Of a stretch of 64,000 nt of DNA, positions 10,663 to 21,786 are shown piece after piece. How positions within the stretch are numbered: position 1 is the first letter of the stretch; each line of letters begins with the position of its first letter. A program made the translations under genes and the position numbers. Below the pieces are notes generated by a model. It saw nothing but the letters and a program-made list of their open reading frames with translations, did not search any database and was not told the DNA's origin. Origin of the DNA: Musa acuminata AAA Group (taxonomy: Eukaryota > Streptophyta > Magnoliopsida > Zingiberales > Musaceae); assembly GCF_036884655.1 (NCBI RefSeq), contig NC_088355.1, positions 18,078,001 through 18,142,000 on the forward strand. Reading direction: 5' to 3'.

Positions 10663-11345
10663 ATTTTATGAAACTAATTATGAAATTTTACAGTAAGGAG
10701 AAATAGGTGATACTACATGGGAAACATGAGGGCGACGTAATGACGATTTATGCACAACAAATGGAGAAGGTTTTGCATAAAACATACAGCAGATTTTTGG
10801 TACAACTTGAGCAGCAAACTAAGTGAGAGCCAACAGAATTTGAAGATCCAAATCTACTTCCTTTGTTTGCTAAATTTTCAGATATATTTGATGAATTGCG
10901 CAACCTACCTCTTACCCGTCGGTATGATCGTTGTATAATAATTTTTTCAGGAAAATCTCCAGCAAATACTCAGCCATATCAGTATCCATATCTCCATAAG
11001 AATGAAATAGAAAGGATTGTAAAAGAGATGCTCGAAACAAGAGTTATTCGACCAAGTTGCAGCCCCTACTCTTCACCGGTGCTCCTTGTACGAAAGGACG
11101 GAACATGGCGATTGTGTGTTGATTATCAAGCTCTCAATGGCATAACCGTCAAGGACAAATACCCTATTCCAATAGTAGATGAATTGCTAGATGAAAGGGA
11201 GCACAAATCTTCATAAAGTTGGACCTTTGATCCGGGTATCATCAAATACGAGTGTGCGAAGAAGATACACCGAAAACCGCCTTTCGAACATACAACGTCC
11301 ACTATGAATTTTTACTTTCTTTAACAAAAGGTGGAATATCTTGGA
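10663..11345 (+). pseudogene. D1 reverse transcriptase, N-terminal half; catalytic core deleted
   Basis: RT fingers and early palm are recognisable: [38 protein letters not shown] and, in a shifted frame, [19 protein letters not shown]. After the segment matching HYKFL in D2, the sequence jumps directly to the region reading KVEYLGHI. The FFDDIL-type catalytic motif present in D2 is therefore missing. The junction near 11320 is the same as in D3 near 40772. Confidence 0.82.
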
Positions 11346-12046
11346 CATATCGTATTAGAGGAAGGTGTGACGATGGACCCCTTCAAAATAGAAGCAATGT
11401 AGAACTGGCCAACCCCGAGGAACATAAAATTGCTACATGGCTTTCTCGGTTTAACAGGCTACAACCGTAAGTTGATGAAAAACTATAGAAAGATTAGTGC
11501 ACCACTCACTTCTTTACTAAAAAATGATACCTTCCAATGGTTGGACAAAGCCTTCACTGCCTTCGACAAACTTAAGGCAGCCATGACGACGATGCTGGTG
11601 CTAGCGTTACCAGATTTCAACCGATGCTTCATCATTGTTGCCGATGTATCTGGAGTCAAAATTGGAGATGTTCTCATGCAAGATGATCGACCACTTACAT
11701 ACACTAGTAAGGCATTATCTCTCTCCCATTAAAACATGTCAACATATGATAAGGAGATGCTCACCATTGTGCACGCAGCAACGAGGTGGAGATCGTACTT
11801 GATCGGGCGATGCTTTCAAATCAAGACCGATAATAAAAGCCTAAAATATTTCTTGGAGCAAAAGATATCTTCCCCTGAGCAGCAAAAATGGGTAACAAAG
11901 CTTCTTGGATATGATTATGAAATAACTCGTAAAAAAGGGAAAGAGAATGTTATTGTAGATGCGCTTTCATGGCTACCCAAGCAAGCTGAATTTTTGGCCA
12001 TTTCACTTTCGACTAGTGACTTCCTTAAAGATATTAAAAGGGAATG
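11346..12046 (+). pseudogene. D1 RT connection and RNase H
   Basis: The RT thumb/connection segment (LHGFLGLTGYNRKLMKNY) and gypsy RNase H are present, with DVSGVKIGDVLMQDDRPLTY, the segment STYDKEMLTIVHA and IKTDNKSLKYFLEQK. The frame is open in 11430-11732 and 11736-12047, apart from a TAA at 11730-11732. This region is present in D1 and D3 and largely lost in D2. Confidence 0.82.
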
Positions 12047-12524
12047 ACAGGAAGATTCGGAGATCAGTAAGATCATAAAAAAATTGGAGGAAGCACCAAG
12101 CTCCATGGTTCATTACAATTGGGACTCCAAAGAATTACGCTATAAGGGACGCATTGTGCTTATGACAAATTCTACTTGTATCTTCATGAGTAGATTTTGG
12201 ACAAAGTTATTCTATATGCAAGATACTAAATTGAAAAGGAGTACGACATATCACCCACAAACCGACGGCTAGACGAAAGTTGTAAATAGGTGCTTGGAGA
12301 CAACCCAAAGCCAACCACCAAATATGACTACCCAAGGAGAACTCCAGACCCAGCCAAGTGCCATTATTGATCGACGGATCATGACTCAACGATGGTGACC
12401 CACTACTAAAGTGCTAATATAGTGGGCGAACCTACCAACAGAAGATGCGACTTGGGAGAACTATGACGACTTGAAGATTAAATTCTCAAAATTCATGAAT
12501 CGTCAGCCTCGAGGACAAGGTTGA
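12047..12524 (+). pseudogene. D1 integrase remnants and chromodomain
   Basis: Only scraps of integrase remain. A segment before the zinc region is joined to RFWTKLF, then YHPQTDG and NRCLET, and then directly to the C-terminal chromodomain with IDRRI and LPTEDATWENYDDLKIKF. The zinc motif, the first two catalytic acids and the C-terminal barrel are deleted. Chromodomains of this type direct integration to heterochromatin in chromoviruses. The stop at 12522-12524 ends the polyprotein; a purine tract follows at about 12527-12540. Confidence 0.8.
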
Positions 12525-12542
12525 TTTGAAGAGGGAAGATCT

Positions 12543-12922
12543 ATTAGGACTCTAACTAGGAGAGTCCTAATTGAAAGGGACATTTATATAAAATCTACCT
12601 AAGTCGACCCCTATTAAAGAGGTGAAGAGGCCGAATAAGGTTAGGAGGTTGTTTCTTAGAGAAGAATTAGGAGTTGTAAAGGAATAGGAGTCTTGAGTAG
12701 GAGTCCTATTAGGAGTTGGTTAGAAGTAGGAGTCCTATTAGGAGTTAGGGTTTAGAAGCCCTATAAATAGCCATGTATTCCTCTTCTTTTCATAAGTAAT
12801 AGATGAATCTTTTCTGTAGCCTTTGAGTAGCAACTTGGAGGGAGGAACCCCTATAGAGTTCCAAGGAGGCCGATCCCTTAAAGAGATCAACCCCAAGTTT
12901 AGAATATGCAAGGGTTCTAATA
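12543..12922 (+). repeat. 3' LTR of D1
   Basis: This 380-bp LTR has termini TATTAGG and CTAATA, decayed from TG and CA. It contains direct repeats of AGTAGGAGTCCTATTAGGAG and the TATA region CCTATAAATAG (12760-12770). The 5 bp after it (GTGAT) should recur to the left of D1, outside the window. Confidence 0.85.
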
Positions 12923-13153
12923 GTGATAGCAGGATCCATAAGGTCGAGACAAACGATCGCGACGCATGAAGATACACTGAGATGCCGATGAGGATGAGAT
13001 AGACAATTATAGGGCATGGAGATGCACCAATACACACATAGATCGTGATGTGAGTGATTAGGCCCACTAGCTTGGGCCTAATCACATTAGGCTATGGTCC
13101 ATGATCATCTGGTGTGATTACTCAAATGATGTGTAATTACTTATACACATACT

Positions 13154-13214
<61 letters not shown>

Positions 13215-13319
13215 CATGCGTTGTAGATATATATTAAATATGTATTTGTGTGATATATCATATTAGAAGACCGAATCAAAATCCCTTCGCTCAATAATAT
13301 TAAGTCGGTAAATGTAAGG
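12923..13319 (+). repeat. Unassigned repeat fragment and (AT)n microsatellite
   Basis: 12923-13155 reads like retroelement-derived noncoding sequence, with an inverted pair AGGCCCA/TGGGCCT around 13060-13080, but matches nothing else in the window. 13156-13211 is a pure (AT)n tract. 13212-13319 is AT-rich with nothing recognisable. Confidence 0.5.
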
Positions 13320-14086
13320 TAATTAAATTGACCCACGTGGCCATTTCTTCCTTTCTATGAACATGACCCTTATTAGCAATGATCATGTTTACAGATTTAT
13401 TACATATTTTAAAATTTTCTAATATTTCTTGTAGTAAGACATTTTCTTTCTTAAGTGAATCTATCTCATCACTATTAGTGCAAGAAGCTAACATACTATC
13501 ATCATGCTCATTTTTTAATTCATCAAATTCACTAACAAGAGGAGCATTCTCTTTTTTTAACAACTTAGTATTTTTTAACAACTAGCTTACATTCATCAGA
13601 TAGATCATTGAAAGCAATAAGTAAATCATCATAAGCTAAATGAGATTCGATTAAGTCACTTACCTCGCCATTGAGCGTCATTAGAGCGTAATTTGTAACT
13701 TCATCTTTATTGATTGACTCATCATCTTCGGATGTCCTCGAATCATTCCAAGTTATTTTGAGCGCCTTTGCCTTTTTTTTTTGGTAGGTTCTTTTCACTT
13801 GGGGATATTCATTTTTGAAGTGCCCTGACTTCTTGCATTCATAGTAAATTATTTGGTCCTTTTTTAGTTCACTTTTGTTCTTAGTGTCTTGTTTTGTTTT
13901 GTTCCTTTTTGAGAATTTTTTAAACCTTCTTGTAAGAAGTGCCAAGTCATCATCATCGTCACTTAAGTTTTCACCCAAGTGGCCTTCTTTAGTTCTAAGT
14001 ATTGTATCATTCCTGTTCTTTGAAAGGTTGTTCTCAAGTTTATCATGTGTTATGCATGTCATTTTATAGGTTATTAAAGACCCGAT
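13320..14086 (-). pseudogene. gag: Sirevirus gag fragment E, cut by C1
   Basis: The minus strand encodes the C-terminal two thirds of a Sirevirus Gag in two blocks (14062-13565 and 13581-13300), with a frame break near 13575. It resembles Gag of A and B: acidic SDDDDDLALLTRRFKKF, a degenerate first knuckle (YECKKSGHFKNEY, with the last Cys replaced) and the heptad-rich region. The upstream part of the gene is missing because C1 begins at 14087 in the middle of the EELIGSLMTYEM-equivalent codons. The rest should lie beyond the right edge of the window. Confidence 0.82.
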
Positions 14087-16916
14087 TATTGAATCTCAGA
14101 TTTTGATGATGAAACCAATTGATAATGTTATGATCTAATCTGCATTTGAGTGACGTAAGACTAATTTTGATCAGTAGAGGCAAATTGATTAAAGCAGGAA
14201 GAATAAAAAGTTAGGCCGGAATTGAACATACCAGAAGATTGGACGTCAGATCGAAGGAATGGTCAACATATCAGCAGAAGGCTTAGTGCCATGAGTTCGA
14301 GCATCGGGCCAAGAAGATTAGACATTACGCCAAGGAGATCGGATATTGCGAGAAGGCAAATGTTGATTGGGCAATACGTCGAAGGAGAGAACGATGTGCC
14401 GAAGGGTTAGACGAAGTGCTGGATGAACCAATCACATGTTGGATAACTTAGTATTCTTGCTTATAATAATTTGTCTAGATCGAAGTAGTTTTAGTTGTAA
14501 TTGGGTTGGTTTAGAATGTAATTAGGCAAACTCAATTAGGGGCCAAGTGTGCCCAAAGTGGGGCTATTTTCGACCAAGAGAAAGACATATTCAGTAACCT
14601 AAAAGTTAGGTTAGGTGGTGGCACCGTCAATGCAGTGGCACTGCTAGTGGCTCAATCTCCAAGACTGTGTCAAGTAGTAATATCGCCAAACTAAGCGGTG
14701 GTACCGCCCAGTGTCAGGCAGTGGTACCGCTAGACTAGGCGGTGGTACCACCCAAACACAGTCTCCTAAACTGTGTCAGGTGATGGTATCGCTAGATTGG
14801 GTGGTGGTATCACCTAGTATTAGTACTGCAGTGGTGGTACCACCCAACACAAACGGTGGTACCGCCAAGACCCAACAAATCCAAGATGGGACATTTTTTG
14901 GCTCCAATTTTAAAGTTATTTGGGGTCTAAATACCCCAGCTATTCCTGCATTGAGATGCAAGAATTAAGCAAGAATTTGAGTATAAAGGGGTTGTAATTC
15001 TGAGTTGAAAAAGTGCTAAGTGGCCTCCTCTTTAAGTTTCAGGCTTATTATAAGAGAGGTGTGAAGCTTGTAAGGGTTGTCTCCTATGTTGGGAAATCAT
15101 GGGGGGCGACATCACATGCGCAGCGGAAGAACAAGAAAACAAAATCCCCGATTCCCAAAGAGATGTTCGTCGTCGTGCAAAGATTGGTACGTAAAAATCC
15201 GTGAAACATGAAACTGCGTATAGATTGTGTTACCTAGGGAGATCGTATATCCATGTTTCCTTATAGATCCTTAGGAGAGGGTGAAGGAGGTCAAGCGTCC
15301 TCCTCTCTAGCGGTGATCCACACAACAGGGTTGCGACGATGCTCCTCAAGACTCCAGGCCTGCTCTGAGGTGGAGAGGAAGAGGAGAATAGGAAAGGCAA
15401 GCAAAGACTCTAGCCTATGAGGTTGTGAATCCCTCCTATTTATAGAGATCCCGTGTCAAACCCTAATGGGTCCTTCCCTAGTGGGTATTGGATCTGCATC
15501 CAATAAGACAAGGGCTCCGTCGGATATCTCATATCCGAACCTCTACTCATCGCAATGCCTACCATATGTGTGTGACCCTCTAGGCCCAATATCGAGCTGG
15601 CCGTGAGTCATACCTGTCAGAACTCCTTCTAACTCAGTGAATTATTATCTCTGTAATAATTCACTCGACTCATCAACTACGGACGTACTAGGCCACTACG
15701 CTGTAGTCCCCAAACGATACAGGGGAATCCAATCCATTGGACCTGTCTGTCCTCAGTTACCATGTACCTATAGTCCCTCATCCATCTAATATCCCAGAGA
15801 CCGTATATCGAGCATGGTGCTGTCAGACCCATACGGTTTCTACCCAAGTCTCGCTCTAATCGGATTCTCCCGGGGAACTCTTTCTCTCTCAACCCGAATG
15901 ACCCTGGCCAGGGATTTGTCTGAGCAAGAACACATGGGATATTCCTCTCATGACGCCGAGAGTGGATGATCCTCTATCGACACTCAATAGCCCTCGTAAG
16001 GTCGACTACCACTCCCAATGACCAGCTGTACTAGATCTGGGACAGCCAAACCTATAAGTCTGGTATCAAAGAGTGGAGCACTCATACAGGACATCCTTGG
16101 TGTCTCAAATCTAAGGACCAGATACATCACTAGGACTACGGAATCGCTGTCTAACAATAAGGCATCATCAACCATCCAGCATTCCGTAAGCGGATCAATC
16201 AGTGAACTCATTCTCCAATGAGCACCTGTATTGTATCCCTAGTGTCCCTACACGAGCAGCTATGAGACCAGCTGCATCCATCATATGGACGGGTATACAG
16301 CACACCAGTCTATCCGGTTATCACGATGTCCCTCTCGAGTAACCTATGACCGGGATTATTTAGGATATGTGTTTAAAGGTGAATCGATCTCATTATCGTG
16401 ATCTCATCACGATCCGATTCCCATTGCACAAATCCAAGGACATCACAATATATATATGCATTTATGCAATAGTTATAAAGTGATATACGCCAAAATATAA
16501 TAAGCAAAAAGATTCTGTATCAAGTCACACGTGCCATCACTCACGTGATTGGCTTGCTGGGCACCTATGACTAGCATCCTAAACTTATGAAAAGGAGAAA
16601 GGGTTGTAAGAAGGTAGTTGGTCTTCACCCATTGAAGGAAGACCAGTAATGAAAGTTGGTAGCCTCGATTGAAGAGGAATCGGGAGTGGATGTAGGTCAC
16701 GATGACCGAACCACCATAAAAATCTAGTTTACATTTACTTTAAGCTTTTTATTTTAATTGCAAACTGATTTCTTACTTTCACTACGCTTATGAATGTGTT
16801 TCAAGTTAACATCTTTTGGATATCGATTTTCATCGAACAAGGATTTTTGAATCGGCGTAAAGTTTTACGTAAGCACTAATTCACCGCCCCTCCTTAGTGC
16901 CGACTCAATCATAATA
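14087..16916 (+). repeat. 5' LTR of C1, interrupted by solo LTR K
   Basis: The LTR (about 1.3 kb without K) starts TATTGAATCTCAG and ends CATAATA. Degenerate copies of GGCGGTGGTACCGCC run from about 14613 to 14867, followed by a weakened TATA region (TCTAAATA, 14926-14933). The U5 end shows GCACTAA, a C-run and TTAGTGC. A mutated primer site, TTAGTATCAAAGC, follows at 16918-16930. Confidence 0.8.
15087..16576 (-). mobile_element. Solo LTR K (probable copia LTR, minus orientation)
   Basis: This is a 1490-bp insertion with TG...CA termini (plus strand TGTTGGGAAATC ... GACTAGCA) and a perfect TSD TCCTA at 15082-15086 and 16577-16581. It has no coding domain. On the minus strand a TATA box CTATAAATA (15437-15445) lies near the U3/R end, as in an LTR. 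LTR-LTR recombination leaving a solo LTR is the simplest reading. The copia assignment comes from general appearance and is tentative. Confidence 0.82.
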
Positions 16917-16967
16917 GTTAGTATCAAAGCCACATTTTTTTCTCGTTTGGCTTAACACCTAAGAGAA

Positions 16968-17755
16968 ATGACTCTTTTTGGCTTTCAAAAGGGTCGTTGA
17001 ATCTCGATTTATGGAATATTATTGAAAATGGATTTCAAAAGTCTTTTCTTCTAGTAAACGATTGGAATGATTTAGAGAAGATGACTTTCTCTTTGAACGT
17101 CAAAGCTATGAATGCTTTATTTTGTGCTTTGAATAAAAATGAATTTAATCAAGTTTCTATTTATGAAATGATTAATCTTTTGATGCATGATTTTGAAATG
17201 TTTTGTATGATGCCAAGCGAAACTATTGTTGACATGTATACCCATTTTAGGGATGTCATCAATAGTTTAAAAGGTATTGGCAAATGTTTTTCTAATCTTA
17301 AACTTATAAACAAGATTCTAAGATCCCTTCCAAAGAGTTGGATCTGAAAGTAACTGCAATACAAGAGGCGAAGAACTTAAATAATTTTTCACTGAAAGAA
17401 CTTATTGGCTTATTGATGATATATGAAATGACGTGCAAGACATATGATGAACTTGAGAACAACCTTCCAAAGAACAGGAAGGATTTGACACTTCGAATAA
17501 TAGAATACCACTTGAGTGATAACTCAAGTGATGATGATGACTTTAAACTCCTCATTATAAAATTTAAAAAGTTTATGAAATAATAATTAAAAAATAAAAA
17601 TGAACTTAAAGAGAAGAGGTTGTTAAAGAAGAAGAATGCACTCAAGGCGATAATGAAGGATGAAACAAGTGTATCCGAAGATGAGGTTGCGAACTACGCT
17701 TTGGTGGCTTTCGACAATGAGGTAAATGACTCACTCGAAACCTCTTTACCTTAAT
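16968..17755 (+). pseudogene. gag: C1 gag, broken
   Basis: This is a Sirevirus Gag remnant. From the ATG at 16968 about ten codons are followed by a deletion of some 30 codons that contain the WKTRMRIFL block in other copies. The homology resumes at NLDLWNIIENGFQK. Further blocks are 17083-17347 and, in another frame, 17338-17583 (EELIGLLMIYEMTCKTYDE). The first zinc knuckle is missing: the lysine-rich run passes straight to NALKAIMKDETSVSEDE. Confidence 0.82.
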
Positions 17756-18640
17756 ATGAAATTACTTGATGTTTTTCATGAGTTATTTTTAAATTAGTTA
17801 GTAAAAAAAAAAAATCATGCTTCTTTTTCTAGTTATTTTGAAAAAAATGATCATGAAAATTATATGTTTTATGATCAAGGAACAAAATGTTAGATTTAAA
17901 TTTAATGCTTGTACACCTAATAAGATTAATTCTATGTATGTTTTAAGAAACAATAATGTGTATCTTGATGATTTCTGTATTGCTTTTCGATTTTAAATAA
18001 TGATGCATGGCTTTTGTATGTAAAACTAGAGTATGAAATTAATCACAAAATTTGGAACTAAAGGAACTTTAGCTACTGTTAATCTTATAGGAATCAATCA
18101 ATGTTGCTTTCAATAAATTTTTTGAATGAAAGAAATTTGATTTTGATGATGATTTTGGATATGACAATTTGTTTTCATATTTATCCAAACACTTGATTTA
18201 TTCATGTTTACGACATGAGTTATATTTTATATGAATCATTTTGTTCTCGTATGATTTTATCATTTAAAAAAATATTTATCCAAACGAATCTGATTCTTGG
18301 AATTAATGATTTGAGATTTATTTTATGAGAATCATGATCTCTTATTTGATCTTCTATTATTCTATTCGTTATTTACTTAAAAGGAGATTTGTCAAGATGA
18401 ATCATTCACGAATTGATCTTCTTAATCTTTCATATTAATATCTTTCATATCATGATTTTTTTATGACTCCTTTGTAATTATGATTAGTATATCTCATGAT
18501 ATAATTGAATCATTGATGAAAAAAAAAGAGAAGATTAATGAATCTATTTATATATTTTTTGAATCTCTTGAAAATGATTTTGATGATTTGATGATTTGAA
18601 TTTGAATGAGTTTTATCCTAATCATGATATTAATTTCTCT
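17756..18640 (+). other. C1 degenerate internal region with pol scraps
   Basis: No intact gene is visible. Translated pieces resemble the end of the copia protease region and the start of the integrase zinc region (around 17890-18040), then jump to the integrase-RT hinge (around 18125-18180). The pol core is therefore deleted. The remainder is AT-rich with purine runs resembling repeated PPTs. Confidence 0.55.
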
Positions 18641-18970
18641 TTAGGGGATCGACCTCCTTGGAACCCTATAGGAGTTCCTTCCTCTAGGTTGCTGCTCAAA
18701 GGCTGCTAAAAAGATTCATCTATTCCTTTTCAAAAAAGGATGAATACATCACTATTTATAGGGCATCTAAACGCCAACTCCTAATAGTACTCCTAATTAA
18801 GACTCTTACTTCAATCCAACTCCTAATACTTCTCAAAGAAGCAACCTCCAAACTAATCCTAACCTTAGTTAGCCTCTTTACCTCTTTAATAGGGATCGGC
18901 TAGGTAGGTTTTATATGAATACCCCTTTCAATGAAACTCAATTAGGACTCTCCTAGCTAGAGTCCTAACA
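18641..18970 (-). repeat. 3' LTR of D2 (outer end missing)
   Basis: This part is colinear with 23587-23999 but starts inside it at TCTCTTTAGGGG; about 47 bp of the outer end are missing. The inner end is CCTAACA, followed by the minus-strand purine tract complement (about 18971-18983). Confidence 0.8.
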
Positions 18971-18984
18971 GACCTGCCCTTTTC

Positions 18985-19200
18985 AAAACAGCCTTATCCT
19001 CGAGGCTAACGATCCATGAAATCTGAAAATTTGATCTTCAAGTTGTCATATTTCTCCCAAGTGGCATCTTCTATTGGTAGGTTCCCCACGATATTAGTAC
19101 TTCAGTAGTGGGTTGTCGTCGTCGAGTCACGATCCGTCGATTAATAATGACACTTAGTTGGGTTTGGAGTTCTCCTTGGGTAGTCATATTTGGTAGATGG
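18985..19200 (-). pseudogene. D2 chromodomain, 1-bp deletion
   Basis: The minus strand encodes [20 protein letters not shown] and, in a shifted frame, LPIEDATWEKYDNLKIKF, the C-terminal chromodomain of the polyprotein. Compared with D1 (reading GGGCGAACC), D2 has lost one C near 19090, which shifts the frame inside the domain. Otherwise it aligns with the D1 and D3 domains. Confidence 0.75.
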
Positions 19201-20340
19201 CATTGGGTTGTCTCGTTTTGTCCTAGCTTAAGCTTTAAACACGATACATAGAAGACTGGATGGATTTAGGAGCTGGCGGGTAAGTCCAATCTGTATACTA
19301 CTACTCTGATGTGCTCCAAAATTTGGTAGAGTCTATAGAACTGAGCTGAAAGCTTCATAGATTCTCTGGTTTGGATTGATGTTTGCTTGTATGACTAGAG
19401 CTGTAGGAAGACCCAATCTCCTACTGAAAATTCTCTTTCACCTTTGTGTTGATTATATTGTTGTTTCATCCTTGCTTGAGCTATAGTGAAATTATCTTTT
19501 AGCAACTTCAGCATTTTGTCTCTGTCCTATAGTTCCCTATCTATTTGTTCTACTTTAGATGTGCCCAACACATATTTTGGGATCACAGGGGGAGGTCGGC
19601 CATACATAGCTTTATAGGGAGTACATTTTGTGGATGAATGATAAGTTGTATTATACCACCACTCGGCCTAGGGAAGCCACTTTGTCCATTCTTTTGGTCG
19701 ATCACTGGTGAAGCATTTGAGGTATGTCTCCAAGCATCTGTTCACTACTTCAATCTGGCCATCGGTTTGTGGGTGATATGCCATACTTATTTTTAATTTA
19801 GTGCCCTGCATCTAGAATAACTCTGTCCAAAATTTGCTTGTGAAGACCCTATCATGATCACTTACAATAGATCTCGGCATCCCATGCAATTTTACAATAT
19901 TCTCCATAAAGATTCGAGCAATACTAGAAGCAGTGTAGGGATTACAAATAGCGCAAAAGTGAGCATACTTTATAAGGCGATCCACCATGACAAGAATTAT
20001 ACATTTTCCTTGTGATGAGGGAAGCCCTTCGATGAAGTCCATTAATATATCAATCCATATTGAGCCCGGGATGGGTGAAGGTTGTAGCTTTCTGGGACTT
20101 GCTACTGTCTCACCTTTATGTCGTTGACATACATCACATTGTGCCATAAATTTAGTAATAATATTTTTCATTCCTACCCAATAAAAAATTTGCTTCATTC
20201 TCTTATAAGTTCTAAGGAACCCAGAGTGCCCAACCGTAGGTGTAGAATGCATCTATTAAAGGATGGTCTTTATGTAAGTAGAATTTGGCACAAGCATAAT
20301 GAGTCCCTTATAGCGTAATTTTTTCGAGTCCCAACTGTAA
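19201..20340 (-). pseudogene. D2 integrase
   Basis: The open block 20252-19812 holds the zinc-binding region (MHSTPTVGHSGFLRTYKRMK, then CDVCQRHKGE), the first catalytic Asp in IDILMDFIEGLP and the second in IVSDHDRVF. The third acid lies downstream in [14 protein letters not shown], after a stop at about 19812. The segment TTYHSSTKCTPYKAMYGRPP and the C-terminal region down to about 19230 follow. This is the most complete integrase among the three D copies. Confidence 0.86.
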
Positions 20341-20720
20341 TGAGCCACAGAGCTTGGTATTTCCTCTAATTTTTTTATGATCTTATTGGTCTCTGGATCT
20401 TCTAAGGATCCTCTTAATATCTTCAAGAAAGTTAGTGGTCGGAAGTGAAACGACTAAAAATTCAACTTGCTCAAGTAGCCGCGAAAGCGCATCTACAACA
20501 GTATTCTCTTTCCCCTTTTTGTAAGTTATTTCATAATCATATCCAAGAAGCTTTGTTGCCCATTTTTGCTGCTCGGGGGAAGATATCTTCTATTCCAAGA
20601 AATATTTTAGGCTTTTATGGTCGGTCTTGATTTGAAAGCATTACTCGATCAAGTACGGTCTCTATTTGGTCACCGCATGCACAATCGCGAGCATCTCCTT
20701 ATCGTAAATAGTCATTCCTC
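20341..20720 (-). pseudogene. D2 RNase H remnant
   Basis: The C-terminal half of gypsy RNase H is readable: YDKEMLAIVHAVTK, FQIKTDHKSLKYFLEQK and WATKLLGYDYEITYKKGKEN. The preceding RT connection and first RNase H part, present in D1 (11430-11735) and D3, are deleted. NWPTPRN of the RT end joins directly to the YDKEML block near 20720. Confidence 0.78.
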
Positions 20721-21600
20721 GGGGTCGGCCAGTTTTGCATTACTTCAATTTTGGAGGGGTCCACCGCCACACGTTCCTTTGATATGATATCCCCAAGATA
20801 TTCTACCTTCTGCTGAAGAAAGCTGCACTTCAATTTTTTGACAAAAAGAACATGTTCTCATAAAATCGTAAAAACAAGTCGTAAGTGCTGAAAATGACTT
20901 TCAAGTGAAGGGTTGTAAATAAGGATGTCGTCGAAGAAAACCAGCACAAACTTACAAAGATAATTCCAGAAAATATCATTTATAAGGCTCTAGAAGGTGG
21001 AGGGAGCATTGGTGAGACCAAAGGGCATTACCAAAAATTTGTAGTGGCCGTTGTGTATTCGAAAGGCGGTTTTCAGTATGTCTTCTTCGCACACTCGTAT
21101 TTGATGATACCCGGATCGAAGGTCCAGCTTTGTGAAGACTCGTGATCCCTTTAATTCATCAAGCAATTCATCTACTACTGGAATAGGGTATTTGTCTTTG
21201 ACGGTTATGCCATTGAGAGCTCGGTAATCAACGTACATTCACCATGTTTCGTCCTTCTTTCATACGAGGAGCACCGGTGAAGAGTAGGGGTTGCAACTTG
21301 GCCGAATAACTCCTGTTTCAAGCATCACTTTTACAATCTTTTCTATTTCATCATTTTGGAGATGCGGATACCGATATGGCCGAGTATTTGTTGGAGGTTT
21401 GCCTGAAAGAATTAATATACAATGATCATGCCGACGGGCAGGAGGTAGGTTGCGCAGTTCATCAAATATATATGAAAATTCAGCAAGCAAAAAAAGTAGG
21501 TTTGGATCTTCAAATTCTGTTGGCTCTCCCTTTGTTTGCTGCTCAAGTTGTACTAAAAAGTCCCTACATGCTTTATGTAAAACCTTCTCCATTCATTGTG
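20721..21600 (-). pseudogene. D2 reverse transcriptase
   Basis: Open blocks 21592-21260 and 21238-20990 give the RT N-terminal part through [32 protein letters not shown] and [13 protein letters not shown]. After a stop the catalytic segment reads LVFFDDILIYN (about 20920-20950), followed by KVEYLGDI. FFDD in place of the usual FVDD may be a drifted residue. Stops at about 20987 and 21241 inactivate it. Confidence 0.85.
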
Positions 21601-21786
21601 TGCAAATCATCATTACGTCGCCCCCATGTTTCCTGTGCAATATCACCTATTTCCCCTTACTGTAAAATTTCATAATTAGTTTCACAAAGTTCTAGAAAAT
21701 ATCACCTAATGCCATAGCCATTCGAGGCCAAGCATGGCCTCATAATCATCAAGAGGGAGGAGGAAGAAATATGAAATTATCTCTTG

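Larger units (their letters stand above)
7684..12922 (+). mobile_element. Chromovirus D1 (Ty3/gypsy), internally deleted
   Basis: This plus-strand Ty3/gypsy element has short LTRs (about 380-440 bp in the family), a methionine-tRNA primer site, a long leader, and a gag-protease-RT-RNase H-integrase-chromodomain order typical of chromoviruses. The 5' LTR lacks its first part where A ends. The RT catalytic core, most of the integrase and the integrase C-terminal region are deleted at junctions shared with D3. Placement in the Reina or Galadriel group is a guess from LTR size. Confidence 0.85.

Noticed and set aside
13156..13211. (AT)n tract as an origin or regulatory site
   Set aside because: It is a simple microsatellite with no associated motif.
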